A program made the position numbers and the translations under genes. 64,000 nucleotides of DNA from NCBI RefSeq assembly GCF_028551275.1, contig NZ_CP117025.1, positions 1,793,501-1,857,500 on the forward strand, in the 5' to 3' direction. Source of the stretch: Sphingomonas hankookensis. Its GTDB lineage: Bacteria > Pseudomonadota > Alphaproteobacteria > Sphingomonadales > Sphingomonadaceae. The notes beneath the pieces were generated by a model that was not told the DNA's origin, did not search any database, and saw nothing but the letters and a program-made list of their open reading frames with translations. How positions within the stretch are numbered: the stretch's first letter is position 1; each line of letters begins with the position of its first letter. Positions 18,097 through 28,042 of the stretch are shown here, piece by piece.

Positions 18097-20439
18097 TTAA
18101 CCCTGGATGATCTGGTGAAGCGGCGCGCTCATATCTGCTGTCAGCCCCTCGGTATCATAGTGAAGCTTAACGCCTCCCGACCCGGTAAGACCCATGCGGA
18201 TGATGCGTGATCCGAAACCACGGTGGGATGGTTCAATCGCCGGTGGACCGCCTCGTTCCGCCCAACGCATGTCGAGGATTTCGACGTCGTCGCTGCGAGA
18301 TATCGTCCAGCTCAGCGTGACGCGGCCGTCGGGCACGCTCAGCGCACCGTGCTTGGCGGCGTTCGTCGACAGCTCATGCAGCAGCAGCGACAGCGACATG
18401 GCGGTCCGCGAGCCGATCCTGACTTCCGGTCCCGAGATGGTGATGCGAGCGGTGTCGAAGGACGCCAGTGCTGCCTCGGCGATCTGTCGGAACCCTGCCG
18501 CGGACCAGGATCGTGCCAGCAGTACGTCATGCGCCGATGCCAGCGCCTTCATCCGGTTGCCGAACTCGGTAGCCGCGGCATCGCTGGCGGTGCGCGCCAG
18601 CGTCGCATTGGCGATCGCCTGCACCACGCTCAGCGTGTTCTTGACCCGGTGCGCCAGTTCGCCGTTGAGCAACGCCTCCTGCGCCCGTGCCCGCCGCTGC
18701 TCGATGGCGACATGGACGCGGTAGGCGACGTCGCGGACGAACTGCACCTCGTCACTGGTCCAGTCACGGGGCGAGGCGGTGCTGACATAGAGCATCGCCA
18801 CGCAGACGCCCTGCTGCATCATGGGAATATTGACGAAGGCGCGCGCGCCGCGCGCCTCCATCGCAGCGGCTTGGTCGCGCGTACGGGCATCGGAGCGACA
18901 GTCGCGAACGACAACCGTCTCTCCGGCTTTCAGATCATCGATGAACGAGCCATAGTCGCGAAGGCGTAGCGTTCCGCTGAGGCTGAGGGCAGGTTCCGCT
19001 GTCCAATCGCGTTCGACCGTGATCGTTTCGGCCACGGGGTCGATGTCGCCATAACCGACGAGCTCGACGCCCAGCGTCTCCCCAAGCACGGCACTCGCCA
19101 ACGGGCCCAGATCCTCGGTTGGTTCCTCGTCCAGTAAACGGTCACTGAGGCGGATCAGGGCCGCCTGTCGCCGTTCGCGCAGCACACGGTCGGTGACTTC
19201 GGTGAAGATGATCGTGAAATGATCGTCTCCGGCGTGCTGCATCACCCCGTCATACCAGCGGCCGAGCGTCCCGACCTGGCGCGTGAAACGGACGGGTTCG
19301 CCCGTTTCGACCGCAGTCACAGGTTCGAAAACCCATGCGTCTTCGATGCCAGGAAAGACCTCCCGGATCGTCCGTCCGACCGCGCAACCCCGCTCGATAC
19401 CGACAAGGTCGTACCAGGCATTGTTGACCTTATCATATCGCCAGTCGACGACCCGGCCTGTCTCGTCGCGGACAAGCTCGCCGAGGATGAAACCCTCGCG
19501 CAGCGTCTCGAAGATGGTGCGCCACTTCGCCTCGTTGCGGGCGACGGCGTCCTCGGTTCGGCGACGCTCGGTCGTGTCGGCGATGAGCATCGCGACACGG
19601 CCGTCGGCGACGGGAAACAGGTGGGCGTCGTACCAGCGCCCGAGCGGCTTCGCCTCGCCTTCGAACCGCACCGGCTTACCAGTCTTGGCGACATGTCCAT
19701 AGGCATCATGCCAATGCTGCTCGATGCCGGGTGCGATCTCATTGGCCCAGCGTCCCACGGCGTCGGTCAGTCCCGTGTGACGCTCGAACGCAGGATTGGC
19801 TTCGACGACCCGGTGATCCACCGGTGCGCCGGTCGCATCGAATTTGACCTCGCTGATGCAGAAGCCGGCATCGATGTTCTCGAAGATGGCCCGATACCGT
19901 GCTTCGCTGGCCCGCAGGTCAGCGATCGCGGCGTCACGCTGTCGCTCGACCAGCACCCGGCCGGTTGTCTCGAGCGTCACGTTCAGCAGGCCCGCGACAC
20001 GCCCCTGCTCATCATGGATCGGCGAATAGGAGAACGACCACCACGTGTCCTCCGCATAGCCGTTGCGGGTCATTAGCAGCGGCAGGTCCTCGAACGTGCA
20101 TGTCTCGCCCGCAAATGTACGATCGACCAAAGGTTCGATCTCGCCCCAGACGTCCGGCCAGACCTCTGCCATGGGCATGCCGATCGCCTGTGGGTGGCGT
20201 CCCCCCAGGATCGGCACATAGGCATCGTTGTAGAGCAGGGTTCGGTCCTTGCCCCATGCGATGCACATGGCATGGCCGGACCCAAGCATCATGTCGACCG
20301 CCGTGCGCAGGCTCTGCGGCCAATGGTCGACGGGCCCAAGCGGTGTCGAGGCCCAGTCGGTAGCTCGGGTAAGGTCCGGCATCAGAGAAAGCGCATCGAC
20401 GAGGGACGGGCTTTTGGCGTCTGATCCGTGGGTCGTCAC
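18097..20439 (-). CDS. HWE-family sensor histidine kinase with PAS and GAF domains
   Basis: The 780-residue protein appears cytosolic, with no clear membrane segment. Order: PAS (about 20-150, containing WGKDRTLLYNDAYVPILGGRH), PAS (about 175-290), PAS (about 300-415), GAF (about 425-575), then an HWE kinase domain (about 585-770) with the H-box AHRVKNTLSVVQAIA, an N-box LLHELSTNAAKHGAL and the W-x-E motif in MRWAERGG. It autophosphorylates on histidine, and the response regulator 16 bp downstream is the probable partner. The start is GTG 20437-20439; a later ATG (MPDLTRATDW) is possible. Its first PAS domain is closely similar to that of the next kinase, pointing to duplication. Confidence 0.9.
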   Translation of the reverse strand: MTTHGSDAKSPSLVDALSLMPDLTRATDWASTPLGPVDHWPQSLRTAVDMMLGSGHAMCIAWGKDRTLLYNDAYVPILGGRHPQAIGMPMAEVWPDVWGEIEPLVDRTFAGETCTFEDLPLLMTRNGYAEDTWWSFSYSPIHDEQGRVAGLLNVTLETTGRVLVERQRDAAIADLRASEARYRAIFENIDAGFCISEVKFDATGAPVDHRVVEANPAFERHTGLTDAVGRWANEIAPGIEQHWHDAYGHVAKTGKPVRFEGEAKPLGRWYDAHLFPVADGRVAMLIADTTERRRTEDAVARNEAKWRTIFETLREGFILGELVRDETGRVVDWRYDKVNNAWYDLVGIERGCAVGRTIREVFPGIEDAWVFEPVTAVETGEPVRFTRQVGTLGRWYDGVMQHAGDDHFTIIFTEVTDRVLRERRQAALIRLSDRLLDEEPTEDLGPLASAVLGETLGVELVGYGDIDPVAETITVERDWTAEPALSLSGTLRLRDYGSFIDDLKAGETVVVRDCRSDARTRDQAAAMEARGARAFVNIPMMQQGVCVAMLYVSTASPRDWTSDEVQFVRDVAYRVHVAIEQRRARAQEALLNGELAHRVKNTLSVVQAIANATLARTASDAAATEFGNRMKALASAHDVLLARSWSAAGFRQIAEAALASFDTARITISGPEVRIGSRTAMSLSLLLHELSTNAAKHGALSVPDGRVTLSWTISRSDDVEILDMRWAERGGPPAIEPSHRGFGSRIIRMGLTGSGGVKLHYDTEGLTADMSAPLHQIIQG

Positions 20440-20576
20440 GCTGGCCGTTATCCATGCTCGGCATGGCCCCGTGCCATCCTGTCACCGTAGATTATCGACC
20501 ATTCCGATCAAAACCAAGGTTTTGGCGTGGCCGAAGCAACACCGTCGTTCGACGACGCTGGCCGACACGCGCCTCG

Positions 20577-22637
20577 CTACCGCCTGGTCTGCCAGGTAAT
20601 CGACTTTCGGAACACGCGGGATAGCTGCTCGATGGAGTAGGGCTTGTGCAACAACTCGAAGCCGTGCCTGCCGTTCTGCGCGAGCACATGGCTGTAGCCG
20701 CTGGTCAGGATGACGGGCAGCCGCGGATGGCGACGGCGGATCTCCTGCGCCAGTTCAAGGCCCGACATGCCGGGCATCACCACGTCAGAGAAGACGATGT
20801 GGAAACGGCTGCTATCCTTCTCCAGTTCGGCCAGCGCCTCATCGGCGTTGAGCGCCAGGATCGTGTCGTAGCCCAGCTCGCGCAGCGCCTGCGTCGCGAA
20901 CTCGCCGACGCTGCTGTTATCCTCGACGACCAGCACGCATACGCCGTCACCCGTGGCGGCGACAGGTTCGTCCTCTTCTACTGCTGCGCGACTGCCATCG
21001 ATCGCGACACGCGGCAGGTAGAGGGTGAAGGTGGTGCCGCCGTGCTCGCCGCTTTCGACCCGGATGTCTCCGTCCGACTGCTTGGCAAAACCGATCACCT
21101 GGGAAAGACCCAGGCCCGTGCCCTTGCCGACACCCTTGGTTGTGAAGAACGGCTCGAAGATGCGCGCCACGTTCTCGGGCGAGATACCGCTGCCGGTGTC
21201 GCTGATCGTCACCGCGACAAAGTCGCCGGCGATCGGCGGATGCAGCCGGATCTCCGGGATACCCGACACGGGACCGACGACGATGGTGAGATCTCCCTCG
21301 CCGTCCATCGCATCGCGCGCGTTGATGCTCATGTTGACGATGGCAGTGTCGAACTGCCCCTTGTCGGCCAGGACGTAGCAGGGTTCTTCGGGCACGACCG
21401 TATCGATGACGATGCGCGAGCCGGTAAGCGTCCGGATCATTGACACCAGGTCAGCAATACTCTGACCACAATCGAATGTTTCGGGCTTGAGGGACTGCCT
21501 TCGCGCGAAGGCGAGCAGCTGCCCCGTCAGTTTGGCCGCGCGGTCCGCGGTGTCGCCGATTGCATCGATATATTTTGCACGGCGATCATCGCTGAGGTCG
21601 GGGCGCCGGAGAAGGTCGACCGAGCCACGGATAACGGTCAGCAGGTTGTTGAAGTCGTGTGCGACGCCGCCGGTGAGCTGGCCGACCGCTTCCATTTTTT
21701 GAGCCTGGCGTAATGAATCTTCCGCCAGCGCCAGTCTGTCCGTCTGGGCGCGCTCACCGGTAATATCGCGGGCGCTGGAGTATAGCTTCCCCTCGAATGG
21801 CACGGCGACCCACGACAGCCAGCGAATTTCACCGTCCTTCGTGCGGTAGCGATTGTCGAACCGCATCACCGGATTGCCGCCGCGCACCTCTTCGAAGGCC
21901 GCGGCACTGGCAAGCTCGTCGTCCGGCATCAGAAAGTCGGAGAACGGCGATCCTTCCAGTTCCTGTGCCGTCCAACCGAGGGCGATCGTCCAGGCTGGAT
22001 TGACGCGGTCGAAGCAGCCCGTGCGCAGATCGATCACCGACAGCAGTTCCGACGTGACCGTCCACGTCGTCGCCCGCTCGCGTGCGCGCGCGACGATCTG
22101 TGCTTCGAGGTCGCTGTTGAGCGCCCGCAGCTCGGCCTCGCGCGCCGCCAGTTCGCGCTCGTGCACGATCTTCGCGGTGGTCTCGGTCGCGATGTTGAGG
22201 AAGCCGGCGATGTCGCCCTGGTCATCGCGCAGCGGACTGTAGGCAAACGTCCACCACGTTTCTTCCGGATGGCCGTGCCGTGTCATGGTGAGGGGCAGGT
22301 CTTCATGCCCGACCGGCGTGCCGGCCATCGCCGACGCGATCGACGGTTCAATGTCGTCCCAGACTTCCGCCCAAACCTCGCTCAAGCGCTTTCCCAGAGC
22401 GGAGGGGTGCCGCGAACCGAGGAACGGCACATAGGCGTCATTGTAGAAGAGCGTCAGCTCCGGCCCCCAGCCGACGCACATGGCGAACTGCGACGACAGC
22501 ATCATGTCGAGGATGGTTTCGAGCGAGCGCGGCCAATTCGCGCGAGCGCCCAAGGACGTCGCCGACCAGTCACAAGCGTCCGTCAGGCTACGGAGATCGC
22601 CACCCCTGCCGTCATTGCCCTGATCGTTTACATCCAT
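20577..22637 (-). CDS. Hybrid PAS histidine kinase with C-terminal receiver
   Basis: The 686-residue protein has PAS (about 20-150) paralogous to the first PAS of the HWE kinase, a second PAS (about 195-310), HisKA with GGVAHDFNNLLTVIRG, a HATPase with NARDAMDGEG, DTGSGI and GKGTGLGLS, and a receiver (about 565-680) with VVEDN, a DVVMPGMSG phosphoacceptor site and a HKPYS lysine. It is a cytosolic hybrid kinase, probably part of a phosphorelay. The 137 bp to the downstream HWE kinase gene allow a separate promoter. The 314 bp upstream (22638-22951) show no gene I can support. Confidence 0.91.
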   Translation of the reverse strand: MDVNDQGNDGRGGDLRSLTDACDWSATSLGARANWPRSLETILDMMLSSQFAMCVGWGPELTLFYNDAYVPFLGSRHPSALGKRLSEVWAEVWDDIEPSIASAMAGTPVGHEDLPLTMTRHGHPEETWWTFAYSPLRDDQGDIAGFLNIATETTAKIVHERELAAREAELRALNSDLEAQIVARARERATTWTVTSELLSVIDLRTGCFDRVNPAWTIALGWTAQELEGSPFSDFLMPDDELASAAAFEEVRGGNPVMRFDNRYRTKDGEIRWLSWVAVPFEGKLYSSARDITGERAQTDRLALAEDSLRQAQKMEAVGQLTGGVAHDFNNLLTVIRGSVDLLRRPDLSDDRRAKYIDAIGDTADRAAKLTGQLLAFARRQSLKPETFDCGQSIADLVSMIRTLTGSRIVIDTVVPEEPCYVLADKGQFDTAIVNMSINARDAMDGEGDLTIVVGPVSGIPEIRLHPPIAGDFVAVTISDTGSGISPENVARIFEPFFTTKGVGKGTGLGLSQVIGFAKQSDGDIRVESGEHGGTTFTLYLPRVAIDGSRAAVEEDEPVAATGDGVCVLVVEDNSSVGEFATQALRELGYDTILALNADEALAELEKDSSRFHIVFSDVVMPGMSGLELAQEIRRRHPRLPVILTSGYSHVLAQNGRHGFELLHKPYSIEQLSRVFRKSITWQTRR

Positions 22638-22951
22638 CTTCGGTCCCTACCTGATCTCAGGACCAGGACGGCCGGTTGCCAAGCAGCCGACATATAAACC
22701 ACTTTCACTCGATGAAGGCAGCCCTTCTACAGCGGCTGCGTGGAACGAATGTCGAAGGACAGGTCGTGCGCTTTCCCGTTTGACCATCCTATTCGAGACG
22801 GCGAGTTTCGAACCAAACACGTTCGTATCAAAGCCGACAGTGGCTTGTCCCGTTGATTGCAGCCATGATGGGTGGTTAGGCGGATCGTTGACATGTCGCT
22901 TGGTGACACCGTTAGTGAGCCGGACCTGATCGCTACGGATCTGACGCAGTA

Positions 22952-25729
22952 TCACGCGGCGCTCTCAATAACTGGGGCAATCACCGATTGTGTCCCGGGA
23001 AGCCGCGTCGGGCGACCCCACAGATAGCCCTGCGCCTCGTCACATCCCTCGGCACGTAGCAGGCGAAGTTGGTCCTCGGACTCCAAGCCTTCCGCCAGCA
23101 CCGGCACTTCGAGGCTATGGCCGAGAGCGAGCACAGCTCGAATGATCGCGCGCGCCTGATGGCTCGTCTCGGAGTCCATGAGGAAGGAGCGGTCGATCTT
23201 GATTTTGTCGAATGGAAAGGAGTTGAGCGTGTCGAGCGACGAGTAGCCGGTGCCGAAGTCGTCGATGGCGATCGAGACGCCAAGCGCCTTGATCTGCCGA
23301 AGGATATGGAGCGCGCGGACCTTGTCCGCCACGAGTGCCGTCTCGGTGATCTCCAGTTCGAGCCGGCTTGCCGGCAAGCCGCTTTCGATCAGTGCGGAGG
23401 TAACGATCTGGACGAGATCGACATGCATGAGTTGCACCGGTGACAGGTTCACCGCCACGCGCAACGGTTCGGCCCAGCGTGCCGCTTCGGCGCAAGCATG
23501 CCGCAGAGCCCATTCGCCGATCCGAACAATTTCACCGCTTTCCTCGGCGATGGGGATGAACTCGGCCGGCGAGATCCAGCCGTCGCGTGGATGCTGCCAG
23601 CGCAGCAACGCCTCGTAGCCAACGATCTCCTCCGTCGGCACCGCCTTTTGCACCTGATAGGCGAGGCTCAGCTCGTCGCGGACAATCGCCTCGCGCAGGT
23701 CATTTGCAAGGGTGCGACGAGCGCGCGCCGCCTCATCCATACCCTGCTCATAATAGCATACTTGGCGCCCGACCGTGCTCTTGGCGCGGTACATGGCAAG
23801 GTCGGCATTGTTGACGACCTGCTCGCGCGTCGAACCATCGGCGGGGAACATGGCAATGCCGATGCTCGCGCCGAGGTGGACAGAGAAGCCGTCCATCTCT
23901 GTCGATGTCGTCAGGCATTGCTCGAGCCGTCCGACGAACTCCGCCACGTCCGCCTGGTCGGTAAACGACTTGAACGCGGCAAACTCATCGCCGCCAAAGC
24001 GGGCGATCGTCTCGCCGTCCAAGAGGGCGGCGCTCATCCGCTCTGCAAGCAACCGAAGTACGGCGTCGCCGGCCGAGTGGCCGTGTAGGTCGTTCACCTC
24101 CTTGAACCGGTCGAGATCGATGCCGATCACCGCAACCCGACCGCCGCATCGATCCGCCTGCTGCAGTGCCGTGTCGAGACGGTCGATGTAGTTCACGCGG
24201 TTCGGCAGACCGGTCAGGCCGTCATGCAGCGCCATGTGTTCGATCCGCTGCTCGCTGCGTCGGCGCTCGCTGATGTCGTCAAAGGTCGTCACCCAGCCGC
24301 CGCCTGCCATCGGACGATGTGCGATCGAGATCGTGCTGCCCCCGGTGAATGGGACGACTAGTATCCCGCCTTCGGGCTTCTCGATCTCCGCCCGGTGTCT
24401 GGCTAAAACCTCTTGCAGCATTTCGGGTGGCACCGGGCCGCCTGCCCGCTTCTCAAGTCCAATGCGGAACACATCCTCGAAGCTCGTACCTTCAGGACAT
24501 TCCTCAGCCGTGACGCCGAAAATGGACCCGACCCGGTCGTTGGAGATGATCAGCCGTTCATCCGCGCCGAAAAGGCAGAGCCCTTGGTGCATGTTCGACA
24601 GCGCGGCGTCGAGCTTGTCCTGGTGCTCCTTGAATACCGTCATGTCGCGCGTGATTTTCGCAAAACCGTGAAAGATGCCCCGCTCGTCATGAACTGCTTC
24701 GATGGTCACATGCGCCCAGAAACGGCTGCCATCCTTGCGATAGCGCCATCCTTCGCTCGAGAACTTACCGGTTGTCCGGGCTCGTTCGATGCCATGTGAC
24801 GGGAGGCCTGCCGCGCGATCTTCGGCGGAGTAGAAGTCCGCTAGTTCACGGCCGATCGCCTCCTCGCGGATATAGCCTTTGAGCCGCTGCGCGCCGGCAT
24901 TCCAAGAGGCGACGCGCCCCTCCGCACTGAGCATATAGATCGCGCAGTCGCTGATACCCTGCACCAGCACTTTGAACTCGCGCTCGCTCGCATCGACGGC
25001 TTCGCGCAGGCGGCTGCTGGAGGTCACGGCCATGATGCTGAGCGCGAGGATGCCAAGTGCCACGATGGCGACGGCAAGGCCCATCTGCGGCGAGGAGAGA
25101 AGGAGGCTGGTCGGATCGTCGATCCGGTGCGGGAGCAGCGACAGCCCCGCCATGCCGGTGAAATGCAGCGAGAGGATCCCGAGCACGATGAGACCGGCAG
25201 CACCGACAGCGCTGCGTCTTCCACGCTGGTCGAGCGCGATGGAGATGGCAAACGGAGCAGGAAGGATCGCCAGTAATACAGACGCCACCACGAACACTGT
25301 TGACCATCGGAAATCCGCTCCCATTTCGATGGCGGACATGCCGACGTAGTGCATGCCGGCCACGCCCGACCCGCACAGGACGCCAGCAAGCAGCCTGGCG
25401 CGCAGCGTTGCGGAATGAAGCGCGACGGCAAAGCCCGCAGTGATGCTCGTCACGGCGATGATCAGCGAGAGAATAGTCGGCACGACGGCGTACCCGATGA
25501 TGACACCTGGATCGTAGCCCATCATGGCCGTGAAGTGCGTTGCCCAGACGCCGAACCCGCTCACCATGCCCGCCGCTGCCAGCCACCGTCGGCGATCCGC
25601 GCGATGGGCGTTACGCGCATGACGAAGGAACAGCACGATCGCCGTGGCTGCAATGATGCAGATCAGTCCCGCGGCCGCTACCAGACGGAGATCATGATTG
25701 TTCTGGATGCAAAAATAGACGTCGAACAA
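22952..25729 (-). CDS. MHYT-PAS-GGDEF-EAL cyclic-di-GMP signalling protein
   Basis: The 925-residue protein has an N-terminal seven-segment membrane domain (about 1-230) with the MHYT-type motifs ATHFTAMM, GMHYVGM and LHFTGMAG. These repeats are thought to bind metal and sense a diffusible gas. Then come PAS (about 255-375), a PAS-like segment (about 380-490), GGDEF (RFGGDEFA) and EAL (YEALLRW, with DDFGTGYSSL). Both catalytic motifs look intact, so cyclase and phosphodiesterase activity are both possible. It lies upstream of the two kinases on the same strand but is separated from them by 314 bp. Confidence 0.93.
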   Translation of the reverse strand: MFDVYFCIQNNHDLRLVAAAGLICIIAATAIVLFLRHARNAHRADRRRWLAAAGMVSGFGVWATHFTAMMGYDPGVIIGYAVVPTILSLIIAVTSITAGFAVALHSATLRARLLAGVLCGSGVAGMHYVGMSAIEMGADFRWSTVFVVASVLLAILPAPFAISIALDQRGRRSAVGAAGLIVLGILSLHFTGMAGLSLLPHRIDDPTSLLLSSPQMGLAVAIVALGILALSIMAVTSSSRLREAVDASEREFKVLVQGISDCAIYMLSAEGRVASWNAGAQRLKGYIREEAIGRELADFYSAEDRAAGLPSHGIERARTTGKFSSEGWRYRKDGSRFWAHVTIEAVHDERGIFHGFAKITRDMTVFKEHQDKLDAALSNMHQGLCLFGADERLIISNDRVGSIFGVTAEECPEGTSFEDVFRIGLEKRAGGPVPPEMLQEVLARHRAEIEKPEGGILVVPFTGGSTISIAHRPMAGGGWVTTFDDISERRRSEQRIEHMALHDGLTGLPNRVNYIDRLDTALQQADRCGGRVAVIGIDLDRFKEVNDLHGHSAGDAVLRLLAERMSAALLDGETIARFGGDEFAAFKSFTDQADVAEFVGRLEQCLTTSTEMDGFSVHLGASIGIAMFPADGSTREQVVNNADLAMYRAKSTVGRQVCYYEQGMDEAARARRTLANDLREAIVRDELSLAYQVQKAVPTEEIVGYEALLRWQHPRDGWISPAEFIPIAEESGEIVRIGEWALRHACAEAARWAEPLRVAVNLSPVQLMHVDLVQIVTSALIESGLPASRLELEITETALVADKVRALHILRQIKALGVSIAIDDFGTGYSSLDTLNSFPFDKIKIDRSFLMDSETSHQARAIIRAVLALGHSLEVPVLAEGLESEDQLRLLRAEGCDEAQGYLWGRPTRLPGTQSVIAPVIESAA

Positions 25730-25892
25730 TCCAGCCTCCGGTACCGACGCTGAGGATACGGTGTAAGGCTAAGGAATATATTAAGAATGCATCTTTGCGC
25801 TGACGTGATGGCGTAGACGGCCACGACGGTTGAGCCTTCGCAGCGACACAAGCGAACAGCACCAGCGCAATTCGCGACACGTTAGGGCTGAG

Positions 25893-26000
25893 ACTCGATC
25901 CCATCCAGAAAGCGAGCGCGGTATCGATGGCTACGCCCGACAGGAAATTGGCGGCCAGTTTGTCATAGCGGGTCGCAACTCGGCGGAAGTCCTTTGACGT
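25893..26000 (-). pseudogene. Relic of an IS5-type transposase 3' end
   Basis: About 36 codons on the minus strand read FRRVATRYDKLAANFL... followed by a hydrophobic AFW, the pattern that closes many IS5-family transposases. A stop codon lies just upstream in frame and nothing else of the gene remains. The surrounding 25730-26319 holds no other gene I can support. It marks an old insertion between the GGDEF-EAL gene and the redox genes. Confidence 0.55.
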
Positions 26001-26319
26001 GAGGGGTGGTTAGCGGACCGGCCGCTTTTGGGTAAAGCAAGGCGCATAGCTGACGTTGGCTACCGCGGCCCGCCGTACCGATTGGGATCCCATGCGAGAC
26101 GGGATCCCGAAACCTTGGGGTGTCACTCGCCCTCAACCGGACCGGCCACCAGCGGCGCATTTTTCAACAGCCCCGGTCGATTTTCCGGCGGTCTGGCTTT
26201 CCGTTTCGCCACGCTCGACAAGCAGTTCGGGAAACGGCACCCGCCTTGCCGTCTGTCGTGCAACTCGCGCATTGGTAGTGCTGGCCGCCCTTCCCAATCG
26301 GGATAGAACAAACTGAAAG

Positions 26320-27111
26320 TCAGGCGATCGTATTCACCACACCGCCGTCAACGCGTAGCGCCGCACCGGTGGTCGCTGACGCCTGTGGAGAGGCGATGTA
26401 GACGCAAAGGTTGGCGACTTCCTCGACCGTGGCAGCACGCTGGATGATTGAGGATGGACGATGCGCCTTGACGAAATCGACGCCGGCCTCTTCCAACGAT
26501 TTGCCCGAGGCGACCGCATCCGCCAGCATCTCGGCTACACCCTCCGACAACGTTGGACCGGGAAGAATCGCGTTCACCGTCACCCCCGTACCCGCCATGC
26601 GCTTGGCCAAGCCACGCGACAGGGCAAGGTCGGCGGTCTTGGTCACGCCGTAGTGGATCATGTCCGCCGGGATGTTCAGGCCGGATTCCGAGGACAGGAA
26701 CAGCACGCGACCCCAGCCCTTGTCGCGCATCCCCGGCAGATAGGCCCGGGACAGGCGTACGCCCGACAACACATTGACCCGGAAGAAGCGTTCCCACTCC
26801 GCGTCCGGCGTCTCGAAAAAGTCCTGCGGGCCGAAGATGCCGGCATTGTTCACCAAGATGTCGACCGCTGGAAGCGCGGATACGATGGCATCGCATCCGG
26901 CTTCCGTTCCGACGTCTCCGGCCACACCGCGCACATCGGCATCCCCGAACTCACGCTTCAGCTTGGCAACAGCCTCCTGGGTGCGGCTCTCGTCGCGCCC
27001 GTTCAGGACGACGATCGCCCCGGCCGCCGTCAACCCCTTCGCAATCGCAAAGCCAATGCCGGCCGTCGAACCTGTCACGAGCGCCGTCTTGCCGGAAAGG
27101 TCGATGTTCAT
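26320..27111 (-). CDS. SDR-family oxidoreductase
   Basis: The 263-residue classical short-chain dehydrogenase has TGSTAGIGFAIAKGL (cofactor loop), NNAGIFGPQ, a catalytic serine in LSSESGL and the pair YGVTK (Tyr, Lys). The substrate cannot be told from sequence. The C-terminal GAALRVDGGV is typical of family members similar to 3-oxoacyl-ACP reductase. It lies 47 bp from the QorB-like gene on the same strand, so the two may be co-transcribed. Confidence 0.88.
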   Translation of the reverse strand: MNIDLSGKTALVTGSTAGIGFAIAKGLTAAGAIVVLNGRDESRTQEAVAKLKREFGDADVRGVAGDVGTEAGCDAIVSALPAVDILVNNAGIFGPQDFFETPDAEWERFFRVNVLSGVRLSRAYLPGMRDKGWGRVLFLSSESGLNIPADMIHYGVTKTADLALSRGLAKRMAGTGVTVNAILPGPTLSEGVAEMLADAVASGKSLEEAGVDFVKAHRPSSIIQRAATVEEVANLCVYIASPQASATTGAALRVDGGVVNTIA

Positions 27112-27158
27112 GCGCTATCTCCAGGGATGATCTTTATCGGTCGGGGTTGTCCGTAACG

Positions 27159-28013
27159 TCAGCCCTGCGCGGCGAGTTGCGCCCGCACGGCGTCGGCCAG
27201 CGGTGTCGTCGGACGTCCGATCAGCTTCGAGAGTTGGTGGCCGTCATCGAACAGCGCACCGTTCGAGGCATCGACGTCCCATGCCGCAACTCCCTCGGCG
27301 AAGCCCTCGGGCAGGCCCACCTGCTTCAGGATCGCAGCGTAATCGGCCTGCGGCAGGTCGCGGTACGGGATGTCGCGGCCGGTCTGGCGCGATATCTCGG
27401 CGGCAAGGTCGGCGAGCGTCACCGCGTCGTCGCCGGCCAGCTCATAGGTCTTGCCCTGATGGCCGTCGCTGGTCAGCACGATGGCTGCGGCTTGGGCATA
27501 ATCGGCGCGGGTCGCGAGCGACAGGCGTCCCTCGCCAGCGCTGCCGACGAGCGCGCCATTCTCCAGGGCTGCGGGAATCGAGCCGGTGTAGTTCTCGGTG
27601 TACCAGCCATTGCGCAGGAGGGTCGTCGGGATACCGGAAGACGCCAGCAGCGCTTCGGTCGCACGGTGCTCCTCGCCTAGGCTGATCGGCGATCGGTCGG
27701 CGTGCAGCAGGCTGGTGTAGACGATACGCTTGATGCCCGCCGTCTTGGCGGCCTCGATGACGTTACGGTGCTGTGCCTCGCGCTGCCCGACCTCGCTCGA
27801 CGAGATCAAGAGCAACGTGTCGATCCCGGCCAGTGCCGGAGTGAGTGTCTCAGGCTGCGCGTAATCGAACGCGCGTGCCTCGACACCCAGGTCGCTGGCC
27901 TTTTCGGGCGAGCGCACCAGCGCCACGATCGGCTCGCCGGTCGACTTGCGCTTCAAGCTTTCGATGACGAGGCGGCCAAGCTGGCCAGTCGCGCCGGTGA
28001 CGCCGATGGTCAT
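27159..28013 (-). CDS. NmrA/QorB-like NAD(P)H-quinone reductase
   Basis: The 284-residue atypical SDR begins MTIGVTGATGQLGRLVIESL, with the GxxGxxG nucleotide loop, and contains LLISSSEVGQR, RIVYTSLLHAD and LRNGWYTENY, a set typical of QorB (YtfG) proteins. These reduce quinones with NAD(P)H. It lies 29 bp downstream of the dioxygenase gene and 47 bp upstream of the SDR gene, all on the minus strand, forming a likely three-gene unit. Confidence 0.85.
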   Translation of the reverse strand: MTIGVTGATGQLGRLVIESLKRKSTGEPIVALVRSPEKASDLGVEARAFDYAQPETLTPALAGIDTLLLISSSEVGQREAQHRNVIEAAKTAGIKRIVYTSLLHADRSPISLGEEHRATEALLASSGIPTTLLRNGWYTENYTGSIPAALENGALVGSAGEGRLSLATRADYAQAAAIVLTSDGHQGKTYELAGDDAVTLADLAAEISRQTGRDIPYRDLPQADYAAILKQVGLPEGFAEGVAAWDVDASNGALFDDGHQLSKLIGRPTTPLADAVRAQLAAQG

Positions 28014-28042
28014 GACAATTCTCCTTCAGTGACGCGGTGAGA

